Assembly: GCA_029204225.1 (NCBI GenBank) | Contig: CM055101.1 | Coordinates: 36,943,648 to 37,007,647, forward strand | Length of the DNA stretch: 64,000 bases | Reading direction: 5' to 3' | Source of the DNA: Diphasiastrum complanatum | Taxonomy: Eukaryota > Streptophyta > Lycopodiopsida > Lycopodiales > Lycopodiaceae | Shown: positions 47,317 through 60,559 of the stretch, one piece after another | Layout of the letters: each line of letters opens with the position of its first letter | Position numbering within the stretch: the stretch's first letter is position 1 | Made by a program: the position numbers and the translations under genes | The notes under the pieces: generated by a model | Seen by the model: only the letters and a program-made list of their open reading frames with translations | What the model was told of the DNA's origin: nothing | The model's database searches: none

Positions 47317-48538
47317 ACTTTCTCACCAGTAGCCAACGAATTGTTATTCGCATACGTAGTGGCTCATGATCTAAAAATCCATATTGTGGTGAGAAGACTG
47401 CATTCTTGCACATAGAATTGGAAGAAGACTTATTCATGGACCAACCACTTGGTTTCGTAAGCCAAGAATATCCAGAATACGGATGTCACATGAATAAAAA
47501 CATTTATGGTCTGAAACAAGCAGCAAGACAATGGTATAGAAAGAAGGACGAAGCACTACATTCCTTAGGCTTCAAACCTCTATTTGCTAAATCAAATGTC
47601 TATATCAAGCATGTCCAAAATGAAATAATCATTCTTGCTGTCTACATTGATGACACGCTTATCTTCTCAAGAAGAGATAAGTTAATTTTAGATGTCAAAA
47701 GAGACATCTCTAAAATATTTGAGATCACTGAAGCTAAAATCTATCTAGGCTTGCTTGCTCGAATGCAAAGGTCTGCATACTCCCATGATACTTGGAACAA
47801 TACTGAGCAAGGTAGATTGTCCGCAAACTCTCGAGGAAGAGGAACAAATGGCCGATACACCCTATCGTAGGCTGATTGGATCATTGTTATATCTAGCAGA
47901 CAACACCAGACCTGATATAGCATTTGTAGTGTACAGGTTGAGCCAATATAATCAGAACCTAGAATCATTGCATTGGAAGTTGACGAAAAGAGTACTACAA
48001 TATCTCCAGAAAATGAAAGACTATGGATTGTGTTATTCGAAGGAAACTGGATTTCACATCAAATCTTACAGTGATGCAAGCTGGGCATCCATGAAGGATG
48101 ATAGCAAAAGTATTTCATGAGGTTGTACTCTAGTATCTGGCACAACCATACTCTAGATAAGCAAGAAGCAAACAATAGTAGCTCAATCTTCCTGTGAAGT
48201 GAAATATGTAGCAGCAGCCAAAATGGCAAACGAGCTGATCTGGATCAAACAGATGTTGGAAGGATTTGATGAATCTATATCTGAACCTTGTCTTGTTAAT
48301 GGATAACACTTTAGCAATCTATCTTACGAAAGATCTTGTATTTCATTTGAAAACGAAGCACATAGCTATCAAGTATCATGTAATTCAGGACTTAGTCGAG
48401 AAGAAGATACTGAAGACAGTGTTCATATCCACAGAGGAAATGACAGCTGATATCTTTACGAAGCCACTCGGTAAAGCTTTGTTTGAGAAGCAGCGAAGAA
48501 GATTGGGGTTAATCCAACTGCTCACTTTGAGAGGGAGC

Positions 48539-49459
48539 TGTAGAACACCTGATCAGACATATCTCGATTCTACTAACAAAGCGAGCAGTTTACTTGACAA
48601 AGGATGAGAAACAAATGAACGCAAACTCGAAACATTTTCATTCGTGATCACCTCAAAGGATTCGCGAAATTTATCAAGCAGTCAACTCGAAAGATTCGCG
48701 AAACAGTTTCTTGTAAAAGCTCGTGGTTTTTTCTTGTTGAAGCTCAAAAGATTCGCGAACAGAATCTTGTCGCGAAATATTTTTGTTTATTGTTCAAAGC
48801 TCACCTGTTGAAAAATTGTTGTGAACAGTTCGCGAAATATTCTGAATTTCTTCTTCAAGCTTAAAGTTGTCATCTGTCGCGAACAATTCGCGAAAGACGA
48901 AAATGTTGCGAAGAGACAAGTGTCGCAAATACTCCGCGAAACACGAAGTTGTAACGAAGAGACAGACTATCGCGAAATATTCGCGAACATAAATTATTCG
49001 ACCCTATGAACAAAGCGTCTATTTGAATATCAACCGTCGTAAACGGTTAGATCTACTATTACAAAATTAAAAGGCCAAAAGACCTATAAATAAAAGGCCA
49101 AAAGACCTGTCCTATAGCAATATAAATACATGTGCACTACTCATTGTAACACACTGAAGAGACTCTCAAACTCATTCAATCAGAGACACAACAGCGAGAT
49201 AAGACAGCAAGAGATGTATTATGATTCAGATTCACAATTATAAATTCGTTTTTGATCAATAGTCTCTGTTAGTCTAAAATTTTCTTAAGTTGTCTCTTAA
49301 TTCCGCATATTATTTCTGCACGCTTATTCAATCAAGGCAAATATTGTTCTATTAGTACATAGATCAAAAACAGACCTGATTGAAGACATTGATACTAGTT
49401 TGATTAATTCAAACTTTCTTCGTGCTCTCTGTGGAAGAATAATAACTATTTTTCCTACA
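48539..49459 (+). repeat. 3' LTR of the interrupted copia element, with CGCGAA array
   Basis: Begins TGTAG right after a purine-rich tract and ends CTACA, a perfect 5-bp inverted repeat, 921 bp. Ten CGCGAA hexamers lie in its first half (48661-48987); six of them are the palindrome TTCGCGAA (48661, 48695, 48752, 48829, 48887, 48980). A TATA-like CTATAAATAAAAGG lies near 49084, so the array is in U3. TTCGCGAA resembles E2F-type sites. Confidence 0.8.
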
Positions 49460-52400
49460 CAATGAATTACAATTTATTGAGCATGGCTCATTAAAACTAA
49501 GTTTCTCACCTACAGTAGTGACTTTGAAGAGAATTTTGATAGGGTGAAGTCACTCTAGAGTATGCCATTTTTTAGAAATAACATAGCTCAACTAAACTTC
49601 TCAAGGGAGTGAATCTTGTTCTAAATTACATGACATTGCTTGTGGTAGATATACAACTCTATTGGTTAAATATTGTGTAAGTCTTTCCTAACGCTTAAAA
49701 TCTACTCTTTTCCAAAACTTCTTTACTTGATTTATCTGAAGCTTGCTTTGTCCCCTTACTATATTGTAATTGCCAATTCTCTTTCCATGGCACTTTTTTT
49801 CTTCTTCATTATATTGTTGTAGGGTGTGTTGATAATTTATGCTCAAGTAGATATTGCACGTACCTACTATCAAGTAGATATTGCACGTACTTACTACCAA
49901 CATAAACATCCCCTTCTACTTGTCCTCTTTTGATAATTTAAATATCCATTCAATTTTGGACCTAAATGGCAGGAGTTGCATTTTCATCTAAATGGCACAT
50001 CCTTGACGACAATAAATTTGTTGTTTTAGTCATAGCTTGTTACAATAGTACCTACTGATCACACTGTCTAAATTTCAAATCGTATTGGCTCTCCATACCA
50101 ATTAGTAGTGATCGTAAATAATGAATAAGGCTTATCTATCCAATATCTAAGTATTGAATTTGCGATTTTCTTTTTCATTATAACATAGATCAAATATACT
50201 TCGAATTGGTCATTGATCAATTTCTATGAAGAATTGAAAAAAGACTTGTACCTACAATTTTCAACTATTATGACTAAGTGACGACATGCACGTTAAGATA
50301 GTGTAGTATGAATAACAAGAACTTGCATGGAGGAAATCAAAGAGGAAATACTTCTTAAAATTGTTATATTTGCTTTCTAATGAAAACAATAAAACACTTT
50401 GAAAACATTCTAATGGGTTTAATTAGATACCCAATTTGTATGGTATTAACAACAATGTTTTTGAGACTAATGTGGTTCAATGTTCGATGGCTAATCTTTC
50501 AATACTACTAGGTTGTGACGTGGATGACAAGTGGGCATGCAATGAACATATAGCATCATTGTTTATGTGCATGAGGTAGGTTAGTATACTCCCCTTAGCT
50601 TGTCGATAAGCCATGAGCTGGGTTCAACTCGTTTACTTCTACTAGAGTACAATAAAAAAACTAGAGTTTTTCCAAAAGTTTCTTATCATATTTTGAAGAA
50701 ATAACTTCTTGGATACATCAATAATCACTAAACTGATGTCTTATGTCATGCTTTACCTATAGACGATCTTTTTAAAATGCACATATAATCTTGTTATGTT
50801 ACATGGATTTTCAAAGACATGATATACACATATATGTCGTTATGACATGATACGAAATGATTTGTCCAATTACTTATAATTATAAGTTCATACACTTATT
50901 CACACACTTACATGATGTGTTGTATTGGATTTTACTTATTAGGATTATGTAAAATTGATATATGAATGTAGAAGCTTTCACACACATTGCGAACAAAATC
51001 ATTGCATTGGCATGCCCTCATCTATGAATCATGTTACATCAATAAATGAATGAATGAAATGCCACACATATGTTAACTATGTTATCATTATGTCACTCGT
51101 TCTTTATATTTCCCTCATGAAATACATCTATACAGTATATGAAAAGCCCTTGCCCTCTGCTTGGCCCCTGTTCTCCCCAACCAAGATCATGTCTCGTAAG
51201 CTTTTTGAAGTTGTCAAGACTTTGATTTGGGTCTTTCGGGTTCAGGTCTTAGAGTTTTTTCGACTCCAAGGCAACAACTTGTGTGGATGATGAATGCTCT
51301 ATCAAAAGTTGGCCAGTTAGAGCTCCCCTCACTTGACATTCGTGGTTAAAATTGTCATTGCTAATCATAATTTATTCTCTTGAATTTATGTCTTTATGGC
51401 TCTCCCTACAACGTGTGCTTTACATGGTTGTCAAAGTGCTGAGTTCTTTTTTATGAGGTCATGAGAAAAATCTCATCAATTGAGCCCTGTTCCAATTTCC
51501 CAATTGCCAAAATAGTTGGTATTCAGGACATTTAAAGACTAGGCCATTCACGTTTTTACTCTCATGTATGATCCACATTGTGTACCCATAGGACTGGTAT
51601 TTGGAAAAACTACTCTTACCATGCCCCGTTAGTCAATGCAATTTGGGACCACAACACCCATGACAAGCTATATGTTAAGAGCATCGACTCTAAGGATACT
51701 ATTGTTCATTTATATATGAATGCCATTTGCACATTTGGCAAGAAGTTTGGTCTAACTTCATCCAGCTATTTGTGTTTGTTCGGATTATCAATAGAAGTGG
51801 TTTACCTTTAACATATTAGTGACTGTATTCCATACATTGCAAGCTATGTATTCATTTTGCGTAAATAAACATTTGATCGCCAGATCTATAGTTTGGGGCA
51901 AGCCTCCTTAACAACACCCCTCAAGTTTTGCTACTAACATCTGTTGCTGAGCAGCCTTTCGTCTATGCCAACTTAAACTTCATCAATTTAGGCCTCCAAA
52001 GGACTATTTTTATAGCATTTTGTGTTCACTTGTAGCTATGTGTCTCTTTGAGATTCTTTGTTTAGATTGATACATATTCATGTAGTTCTGCAAAGAAAAA
52101 CTTACTCTCAGGACTTTTTGGCTTTTCCAGGAAAAATACGTTTCTTCCTACCTCCAGTGCATTTTCTTTTGTTGTTCGTAAGCTTAACTTTTTGAGTAAA
52201 ATGAAGTAGTGATATTATTGCTGCAACTTCACTCCAAATTTGACATCCAATTCCTAACTTTATAACTGGGCAAGGAGCAACTTTTAACTCCTGGTAGATG
52301 GTATTAGAACTTTATTACCAAAGCAAAACACATTTGTTCTAGGACCATCAATACAAACTACCTTAACAGGTTATAAGAAGTTTAAATGGACGTTCTCACG

Positions 52401-53390
52401 TGATATTGAATACGCAGCATAAGATTGATATTTTAACTTGGAAGTCACTTACAGGTGCTTTATCTATATTGTATGAGAATATATTGAACTTTACGATCCT
52501 GCAAGCCATCACAGGGCCCAAAGTAGTATGCATAAATTACACTTTATGGACACTTGTGTTGAACAAATTTTTAAATAAGATACATATACATGTTAGAAGG
52601 CTTCAATCTCTGCCTTCAAAAATATACAGCAACATACTGTGCAGGAAAATTTGTTTCAAGTTAATTGTAATGCTCAAATTGGTCAAAAAATCACCTTATC
52701 AGTATCACGATCTTACTTACAACTTATAAGTTGCAAATACAACTGGGAGATATCACTGCACAATGCACGCTACAACCTGCAAATAAGACATTCAAACTTG
52801 TCAAATCGGAATAAAGTTTAAGCTGTTATGTTATTCCTAATAATATCAAACATGTAAAGCTCCTAAACGTTTTTGCTTTTGGATCCCCAAACAGGTAAAA
52901 AATACACCTGTGACTCCTCAAAACACATGTTCATATAATATCCCTAAAATTTTCAAGAGCACAGAACTTTAGGATCTACAGCAATATATAATTATAAAGC
53001 ATGCCACAAATTCCGAATGTATTCAGATACATTTTCATATGAGAGAAAATAGGTAGATAACCCTAAACTACTCTATTGTGCCGCCTTTTTGAAGATAGGA
53101 AAACATGCATTAGCTTTAACCAATGCTCAACTTAAGTTTTTCACTTTAGAATAGAAATGTTGAGCACCATGTTTCTCCAGCATGTTCAGGTGTTTTTGTG
53201 CAAGCAGGGTGTGAGGTGCATTCATTTTTTATTTACTGTGAAAAAAAATGTACCAATAATGGAAAAAAATTGTACAATTTACGTACAGCTGTATCCCTTT
53301 TGCAGTGTGCAGATGGGAAGTAGGCTGTTACTTGCAAGGATTTCAGGAAGTTTCTCTTCTATTCGTTAATCAAATCGATCCCACACTTAT
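49460..53390. other. Gene-poor AT-rich stretch
   Basis: Nearly 4 kb with no convincing gene. A 26-bp sequence (CAAGTAGATATTGCACGTAC) occurs twice in tandem near 49843-49895. Open frames such as 51054-51290 and 52400-52729 are short and resemble nothing known. Confidence 0.5.
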
Positions 53391-53399
53391 AAGATTACA

Positions 53400-56300
53400 T
53401 TTCATTTTGGGGCTTCCTCAAGAATACCAACATGAAGTGTGGCGTAACCAGTCGTAAAGTCTTGAAGATGCGTTTTGCTTTGCGAAAATTTTCGATGATA
53501 CTGATGCTCAAAAGGAGAAAGAATTGCCCAAGGCTAAGTCTAAGGGGGGATTTATTTTGAGAAGCGGGAAGACAATACAAACACCATTTCACAAGGAGGA
53601 AAAAAACGCGTCTAGTTGAAGCGTACGGAATATGACAAGGCGAGGATCGGCAATTTGTGTTTCTCCTGCATGGAGAAGGGGTTTCTTACAAAAGATTGTC
53701 GAAAAGAGTATAAGAAGACTAGAGGTCAGCCTAGATTAAGACACCAGGTAATTCTAGTATTTCTTATGTTCATTTATCATTAACGAATAATGTTATTTTG
53801 TGATAATTGTTTTAATACAACTATATTTGGACCCGTCACCCATGGCCTCATTCGGATGTTGATTCATAGGATGCCAAGCTATGAACATTCTATTTGATGA
53901 TGGTTCTACTCATAATTTTGTTGATTCAAAATTGGTGCAGAAACTTCAGGTGGCTACTGTGCCAAGTAATCACAAATACATAGTGAGGAAGGCGGCGAGA
54001 GAGGATCGACATCTAGGACCAGATTGTTCTCACCTAAAGCTGAGAATTCAAGATTTTAGTAAACACATTAAATTTCATATTATGAATTTGGATAAGGTAG
54101 ATATAATCTTGGGTACGGAGTGGTTTTACTCCAAGAACGAGTCATTGAAAAAGGATTATGTTACTCATAGTTTGTCATTTTTGCACAATGGCTCATTAGT
54201 TGAACTTCTGCATGATATTAATATGCTAGACACTCCTTTTGTATCTACTTTGGAAGTTAATGAATGCTTGAAAGATTATGATTATAATACTTATTTATGT
54301 ATTTGAACGATGTAATTTTCATAGATGAGCATGCTATTCAAATTCTAAACATTGGTTTATCGCAAGTCCTTATTGAAACTAATAAACATCCTACCACTAC
54401 CACTATGTCATTAGTGTCATTGTTTCCTTACAGGGTCTGCTTAAAGTAAGAGGATGAGATAGCCAAGCAACTTCAGGGGTTTTTCCTAAGCGTCTACTTG
54501 CGAGTCTACCTCCCTCTAGGAATGTAGCCCACCAGATAGAACTATTTCTCAATAGTGCCCATGTATCAATGTTTCCTTGCAGGGTTAGCTTGAAGGAAGA
54601 GGATGCGATAGCCAGAGTATAAAAACATGAATAAGACAACCATCAAAAATAGATATCCCTTGCCTAGGATGGATGATCTACTGGACCGGATGAATGGAGC
54701 AAAGTATGTCTCCAAGATAGACCATAGGTCAGGCTACCATCAGATAAGGATTAGGAACGAAGATGTTCCTAAAACTAGTTATTGAACTAGGTATGGCCAT
54801 TATGATTTTTTGGTGTTACTGTTTGGGCTCACAAATGCACTTGCTACATTCCAATAGATGATGAACAATATTCTTCGTCTATATCTGGGGAAGTCTGTGG
54901 TTGGACAATATATTAATTTATAATCGGACCCTTGAGGAGAATGAAAAGCATCTTCGTATAGTCTTGGAACTTCTAAGGCAAGAAAAGCTTTATGCTAAGG
55001 AGTTGAAATGTAAATTCTTTCAAATCAAGCTCACGTTCCTAGGCCATACCATATCCAATCACAATCTCCAAATCGATTATGATAAGGTTCGCAAAGTGCG
55101 AGAATGGTCAATTCCACAAACTATCTGTGATGTGAAATTATTCCTTGGCTTTCACTAGGTTCTTCACATCTTCACTTTGGACTACGCTAGCATAGCGTTG
55201 TCCTTAACCAATGTTCTTAAGAGGGTGAAGAAAACGCGTAACCGCAGAAAAAGTCCACCTATGGTTTGGACTGATGAAATGATGAGAGTTTTGAAGCTCT
55301 CAAGCATTGTGTTTTGATAGCTCCAATTTTACACATAGTCAATCCTAATAAATCATTCTTGGTAAAAACGGATGCTAGCAACTATGTTGTAGGAGCGATC
55401 TTTTATTGGGACAGTAAACCAGTTGCTTTTGAAAGAAAAAACTTGGATCCTGCTCAGTGTACGTATTCTACCTATGAGAAGAACATTTTGTAGTCATTCA
55501 TATGTTAAAAATCTGGAGGCATTATTCATATGGTGTTAGATTTATCCAGTCTCTTAAGTACAAATGTGATGCCATTGACCTAAGAGGTCGTAAGGCTAGA
55601 TGGTCAACATTACGTATCAAAAAGGTACTTCAAAGACAGTGTTGTCAATGCCTTGAGTCGGATTAGAGAAATTAATTAGTTATGCTTTGCTGAAATCCAA
55701 TATGATCTGTATCCTTCACTTCGAGATCATTGTCGGACCGATGGGTCATGTATTGGTCTAATAAGTAGGATAGAAGAAAGAAAGAAAGAAAGAAAAGTTA
55801 TGTCTTGAGGGTACCAAAATGGTACACAAGACTGTCATAATATACTACTAGTTTAGTAAACCGCTAAGGCTTTAGAAGTAGCCCAGATCTTTGTTGAAAG
55901 ATTATTTCAGTTGTAATGATTGCCAAGTGACATTGTTAGTGATATGGTCAGCAGTATTCCATAAGCCAGAAACTTCCCTTAATTTTAGTTCAACTGATCA
56001 TCTTGAATCAGATGGCGAGACGGAAAGAACTAATCAGGCTATGGACAGGCTATGGACGATATGTTGAGAACGTATGTGTCTCACAGGCAATCTCATTGGG
56101 AAGATTATATTCCTCTAATTGAGTTTGCATAAAATAGTATAAAACGTTCTACTACAAGTTATAGTCCATTTATGCTAATGTACAATTTTCAAACTAGATC
56201 TCCAGTAGCTGTGGAGATTAGATTTGTTAAGATCAAAAAAGTTGTTGATTTCGTGCATGAAATGCAAGAGATGCTGCAATTAGCTCGTGAGAGTATTCTC

Positions 56301-56663
56301 AGTGCTCATGATCGAGCCAGGACTTATGCAAATATTAAAAGATCTCCTAGAGATTTTAAAGTTGATGACTGGTGGGCTGTTTCAGATTATAAGAAAGATT
56401 GGATCTTTAGCTTACAACTCAATTTCCAAGGCAAATCTATTGCTCACCCAATAATTCATGTTAATAGATTAAAATTGAGTTTGGATGAAGGTGATGCTCT
56501 TGGATTTGATGAAGATTTATCGCATTTGGAAGATTTATCGGAACTAGAAAGAGCACTTAGAACTAGAGATAAACAGTTGAGAGATCGGTCTATTTCTAAG
56601 TGCTTGATTCGGTGGAAAGGACGTATTGAGGATGATGATTTGTGGGAGAGAGTTGAAGCATAA
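53400..56663 (+). pseudogene. Ty3/gypsy chromovirus-like element, gag end to integrase tail (decayed)
   Basis: Plus-strand order: a Lys-rich gag end with a zinc knuckle CFSCMEKGFLTKDC (His replaced by Phe) near 53660-53700. Protease follows (ILFDDGSTHNFVDSKLVQKL, 53881-54306, Asp-Asp-Gly instead of Asp-Ser/Thr-Gly). Reverse transcriptase is next ([20 protein letters not shown] near 54660, LDNILIYNRT at 54901 with Asn in the catalytic pair), then RNase H (LVKTDASNYVVGAIF near 55360) and integrase (SDGETERTNQAMD near 56010). The final frame 56172-56663 ends with RSISKCLIRWKGRIEDDDLW, a chromodomain-like tail. Many stops. The 5' LTR is missing. Confidence 0.85.
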
Positions 56664-56702
56664 AGAAGAACTTCCCTAAATTCCGCTTCTAAGGACAAAA
56701 GT

Positions 56703-57186
56703 GGTTAGGGGGGGGGAGAATGTTACGTCCATGTCTTGTACAGAGGATTCAAAATATTCCTTGACATGGATATTCGGTACTCCAGTGTACGAGATTATTA
56801 GTTGCGCCTCGTTATTCCAAACTAGGCTAGAAATGTAGTTATTAATCTTGTAAGGACCCAGTCACACATCTAATGACATGTGGAGCTATTGCATGGGTTA
56901 GGACAATTATGGACATGATGTAGAGTATCAAGACTTGCATATATAGGAATGCAGTAGGCTTGCATGGGCACATGCACAGGCTCAACAAAGTTATACCTAC
57001 CTGTAGAAACTCCCCCTACTACCATTCCCTATTGTGTGATTGATTGCCAGTTCCCTCTCTCTCTACATCAGTGTCCTATCCTGTGGCTTGGGGGTGAGGT
57101 TATTGGAGATTCATCAGTAGCTTATACTTGGTTACGGTTATTCCGATGTGTCTTGTAAGCAGAATCTTGAAGTGCTTCTCCTTACA
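56703..57186 (+). repeat. Polypurine tract and probable 3' LTR of the gypsy element
   Basis: A long G-rich tract (to 56720) follows the integrase stop. The LTR appears to start TGTTACGTCC at 56721. A TATA-like CATATATAGG lies near 56937. The right end is uncertain; CTTACA at 57181-57186 is one possible TG...CA end. There is no second copy in the window to confirm it. Confidence 0.5.
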
Positions 57187-57189
57187 AGG

Positions 57190-58380
57190 GACTCACTTAT
57201 CTTGGTAATTCCAGGCTTCATGTCTTTTGGACTCAATTGGCAATTCTATATCAAACCCTCCAAAGTGTTAAGCAAGTAGTTCATAGATCATAAAAGAGTT
57301 TGGTTGGGCCAATTTGGTCAAACTTGACAATTACCTAACTCATTTCCAAAAGGATAGGAGCCAGTGGGGACTTGAATTTACCACGATACCTAGACTCTAG
57401 CTTGTCACACAATGTTCACCCTGGGACAATCCAGCTTTTCTTCACATTAGGTATAGGTAGGGCTTTTTGAAAAAATAGGATATGTCAGTTGTGGGCATAT
57501 TAGAGAAGAGGTTGAAATGGAAGAGCATCTTATTTTTCACTAGTTGATCCATTATGAGATCATGGATAGACAACATAGCGTCTTCCGAGGCAAGTCTATC
57601 ATACTCCATTCCGTGATATCATATGAGAACCCAAGGTGTGTTACACATATGATACGAGAGATGTTCTATATGATGCATTACCAACACTAGTACCTAGATG
57701 CAATCTCACACCAAATCCTTTTTCTTCAAATGTCACCCTTGGATAGATGAGGCAAAGTCAAAGGATGCAGTAGCCATTCCTTAAATTGTGATCACAAACA
57801 TTGTCGTCAAATCAGTATACCCATATAAACCATATCTATAGTGTCCTCCATCATGTTCTTTCGAGCTCTACCAACAAGATGTTATAGGATGATCTTTTAT
57901 CTTCCATTCTATGATTATATTTAGGGTTTATATTACTTAGTCGGTCTTTCTATTGGAAATCCAAAGATCTAGCCAAAACTCTACCTTTCTATGTGGGCAG
58001 AAATTACGAACAACACCAAGCACAACTATATTGCGAACCTTTTAACGATTAACAACTTACGCAACAAGAATACAATAAACTCATCATTCACATGAGCATG
58101 AGATCCCCTACTTCGTAATGTAACCATAAAACCTTTTATTAAAGGAAGGTGTTACATAGACTGGCAAGAGCTTTACAAGACCTTGAACACCACTCGTATT
58201 TATAGTGACTCTCTTCTTGGTTTTATCATTGAATGAGCCACTACCCTAATGATGGCTATTTTGTCCTAGAGAATACAAGCTTGGCTTGTTAAGTACAAAA
58301 GGTATTTTGTACTTCTAACAACCTAGCTTCAGGCAAAATCCTCCACGAAAGACAGAAAGAATAAGCAAAAATCAGCTGGC
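57190..58380. other. Gene-free stretch
   Basis: No coding similarity. It contains one palindromic word AAGTACAAAAGGTATTTTGTACTT-like hairpin near 58289-58315 and otherwise AT-rich unique sequence. Confidence 0.4.
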
Positions 58381-58383
58381 ACT

Positions 58384-58710
58384 GCATAGTTGCCCAGAAA
58401 CACGTTTCTGGGCAAAAACAATCCCAGAAATGCGTTTCTAGGAGCAGAATCGTGCCAAAAGAAAAACAGATTATATATATTTTTTGCCCTAAACTAGACC
58501 TAAACCATGTTGTAACCAACCCGACTGTAACCAAAACACCTGGCAACCTATAAAAATGTAATGCCCTTGATCGGAGCTTTGATCTGATACCCATATTGCC
58601 CACAGAATGCCCAAAAAAAAAAAAACATTTCTGAGAAATGCTCCCCCATTTTAGAAATGCATTACTGACCCCATTTCTGAACACGTTTCTGAAATGGGGG
58701 TGCAACTATG
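58384..58710. mobile_element. CATAG-ended MITE (GTTTCTG palindromes)
   Basis: Begins CATAGTTGC and ends GCAACTATG, a perfect 9-bp inverted repeat, 327 bp. The interior holds several palindromes such as CCCAGAAACACGTTTCTGGG, and many AGAAATGC or GCATTTCT words. There is no coding frame. The flanking octamers do not match cleanly, so the target duplication is eroded. The ends resemble the hAT-like element at 641-1065. Confidence 0.65.
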
Positions 58711-59465
58711 GCCTGCAGTAACTTGGACAAAGATCTAAAAGGAACTGCATTGCTAAAACAGCAGAAAAATATTGTTTTCAAAGATGATGTCCAAAGAATA
58801 AGAGACATCTCAAGATTTAAGTTGAGAAAACAGACTCAGAGAACTTACCATGGAGTTCCAAAGTTTCAAATGAAAAAGGAGATTAATAAAGAAAGGCCAT
58901 CAAGATCAGAAGCATAGATGCAGCAGAATGCATTCTGCTGCATTCCCAAATGCTTTTTTTTTTCTTACTTGTATTTTACTAAAAAGCAAAAAAAAAAAAA
59001 AAAAACCTGAAAACTGATTTTCAGCATAGAAAACAGATTTGTTAAATGCTAAAGAAATTTCCAAACCCTACATACTAGCTAAAAGCCTAAAACATCAAAA
59101 AACCAAAAATGGGAAACTCTAGTTGGCTTCCCCAGAACACGTTCTGGACCACGGGCTGCAATTATGCTCAGAACAAATGCATAAAACATCCTAAATTCGT
59201 GAGGCACAAGTCTTCTAAAATAAAGATGCAGGTACCAATGACTTGTAGAAAATCAGTAAGAATACAGACTTTAACTTGAAGAGGTGTTTGATACATAGTT
59301 GTCACATCTTTTATTCGAAAACAAGTACAATATATTGGAGAAGTGCAATGATGTTATGTAGATCTTTCTTACTATTCTTGATAACATGTACCAGAAAATT
59401 TCAAACTAAGGTAATAAGAGTTAATGAGTTTAAAGGGTTCCACCTCGTAGAGTTCAGTGCAGGCA

Positions 59466-60544
59466 CTAAGAATTGTTAAATGGCTGTCTTTGAAGCGACA
59501 TTGATATCCAGTTGAAATGCAAAAAAATTTGTCCAGATTCAACTCCCTCTAGCTTAAATGATGCTTCATACTCTCCTTCAAGGAGAACTTTTGATAAGGT
59601 TGACCCGCATCTTCCCAAGAAATGCTGCAGATGCGAATTCAAGCTCGTTTAAAAGAAGCACAACTTTTAAGCTAACAGCTCTTCGCTTACAACAGTCTCA
59701 TTTTCTCCAATTATGCATCCTACAGCTCACATGAACCAATCGAAGAAGCAATTACATAATAATAACAAGATGATCCTTGAAATTGTGGCTGTTGGCTGAT
59801 TGCTACTTTCCTCACCTTGAGGTCTGAAGTTTGATTCCACTCTGGCACACATGGGTATCATATCACCTAGGATATTGAATCAACTAAACAGAAGAAATAC
59901 CTTGGTACGACTTAGTTCAAGTAGTAAAAACAGCCTAATTTTTACCTTCCCAAAGGTACCACGGCTCCGAACTTCTAAAACTAGCATGTCATGTTGCGCA
60001 TCCTCCACAAGGAAGTGAAAACTTTGATTCCACTCAGGGTTAAGATTTTTATTGATCACCTGTAAGTTTACAAACTACCAATATGAATGTCCAATCAATG
60101 CCAAGAGGATAGTGAGAATGCAAGAAGGAAAAGAAGATCTAGATTGAAATTGAACTTACCCTGCTGGTCTTCTTCTGATTACTCTTTTTCAACAATAGCT
60201 TCACGTATGGATTTGCTCCCACAGAATCGACCTTCATAAGATTTTCTGCTCGTAATACTTTTATGGACAGAACACCTCGAACAAAGTCATGCTGCTCTGG
60301 CCTTGAAGGAGGAAGTGAGAATGGTGATCCATGTACACTGTGCTGCCTCATAGTTCGCGTGATCTCCCTCTCAAGGGACGTCATTGAACGTGTGCTAACA
60401 TCCCGCCTGTCTTCAACATGTGGTTGATATAAAAGCTCCAAATGAACCTGTGAAACCTCTCTGATGCTGATTAGTGCTCTGTAGAAGCAACAAAACTCAT
60501 TGCATCTATTCACCTCACTTTGTGTTGCAGCCAAGCGATCAAAA
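59466..60544 (-). CDS. Plant synaptotagmin-like protein (SYT4/SYT5, NTMC2 type), C-terminal exons
   Basis: Four exons, 60544-60514 (31 nt), 60447-60160, 60059-59946 and 59624-59466 (stop TAG), join in phase with GT-AG introns. They encode about 197 residues. They start with the end of one C2 domain (EVHLELLYQP), then a linker with MTSLER, then a C2 domain: VRGVLSIKVLRAENL, ANPYVKLLLKKS, NKNLNPEWNQSFHFLVEDA, MLVLEVRSRGTFGK, and the final GRCGSTLSKVLLEGEYEASF. The order matches plant SYT4/SYT5, ER-anchored lipid-transfer tethers at plasma-membrane contacts. The membrane anchor, SMP domain and most of the first C2 are not in the window to its right, at least to 64000. Calcium ligands look lost (ANPY for ADPY, SRG for DHD), so this C2 may bind lipids or proteins without calcium. 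Confidence 0.85.
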
Positions 60545-60559
60545 CTGAAAATAAAAAGG

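Larger units (their letters stand above)
44530..48605 (+). pseudogene. Copia integrase, reverse transcriptase and RNase H, interrupted by an insertion
   Basis: Decayed integrase begins near 44570 (YFITFIDDFSKFVVVYF) and continues as EAARCIMAHAKAPKQLWAEA (44858-45187). Reverse transcriptase follows: [18 protein letters not shown] and [17 protein letters not shown] up to 45769. A 1.5-kb element then interrupts it. It resumes with HIELEEDLFMDQPLGFVS (47406), IYGLKQAARQWYRKKDEA and VYIDDTLIFSRR, then RNase H (YRRLIGSLLYLADNTRPDI at about 47855, ADIFTKPLGKALF at about 48450). Gag and protease are missing. A purine-rich tract precedes the LTR at 48539. Stops and shifts occur throughout. Confidence 0.85.
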
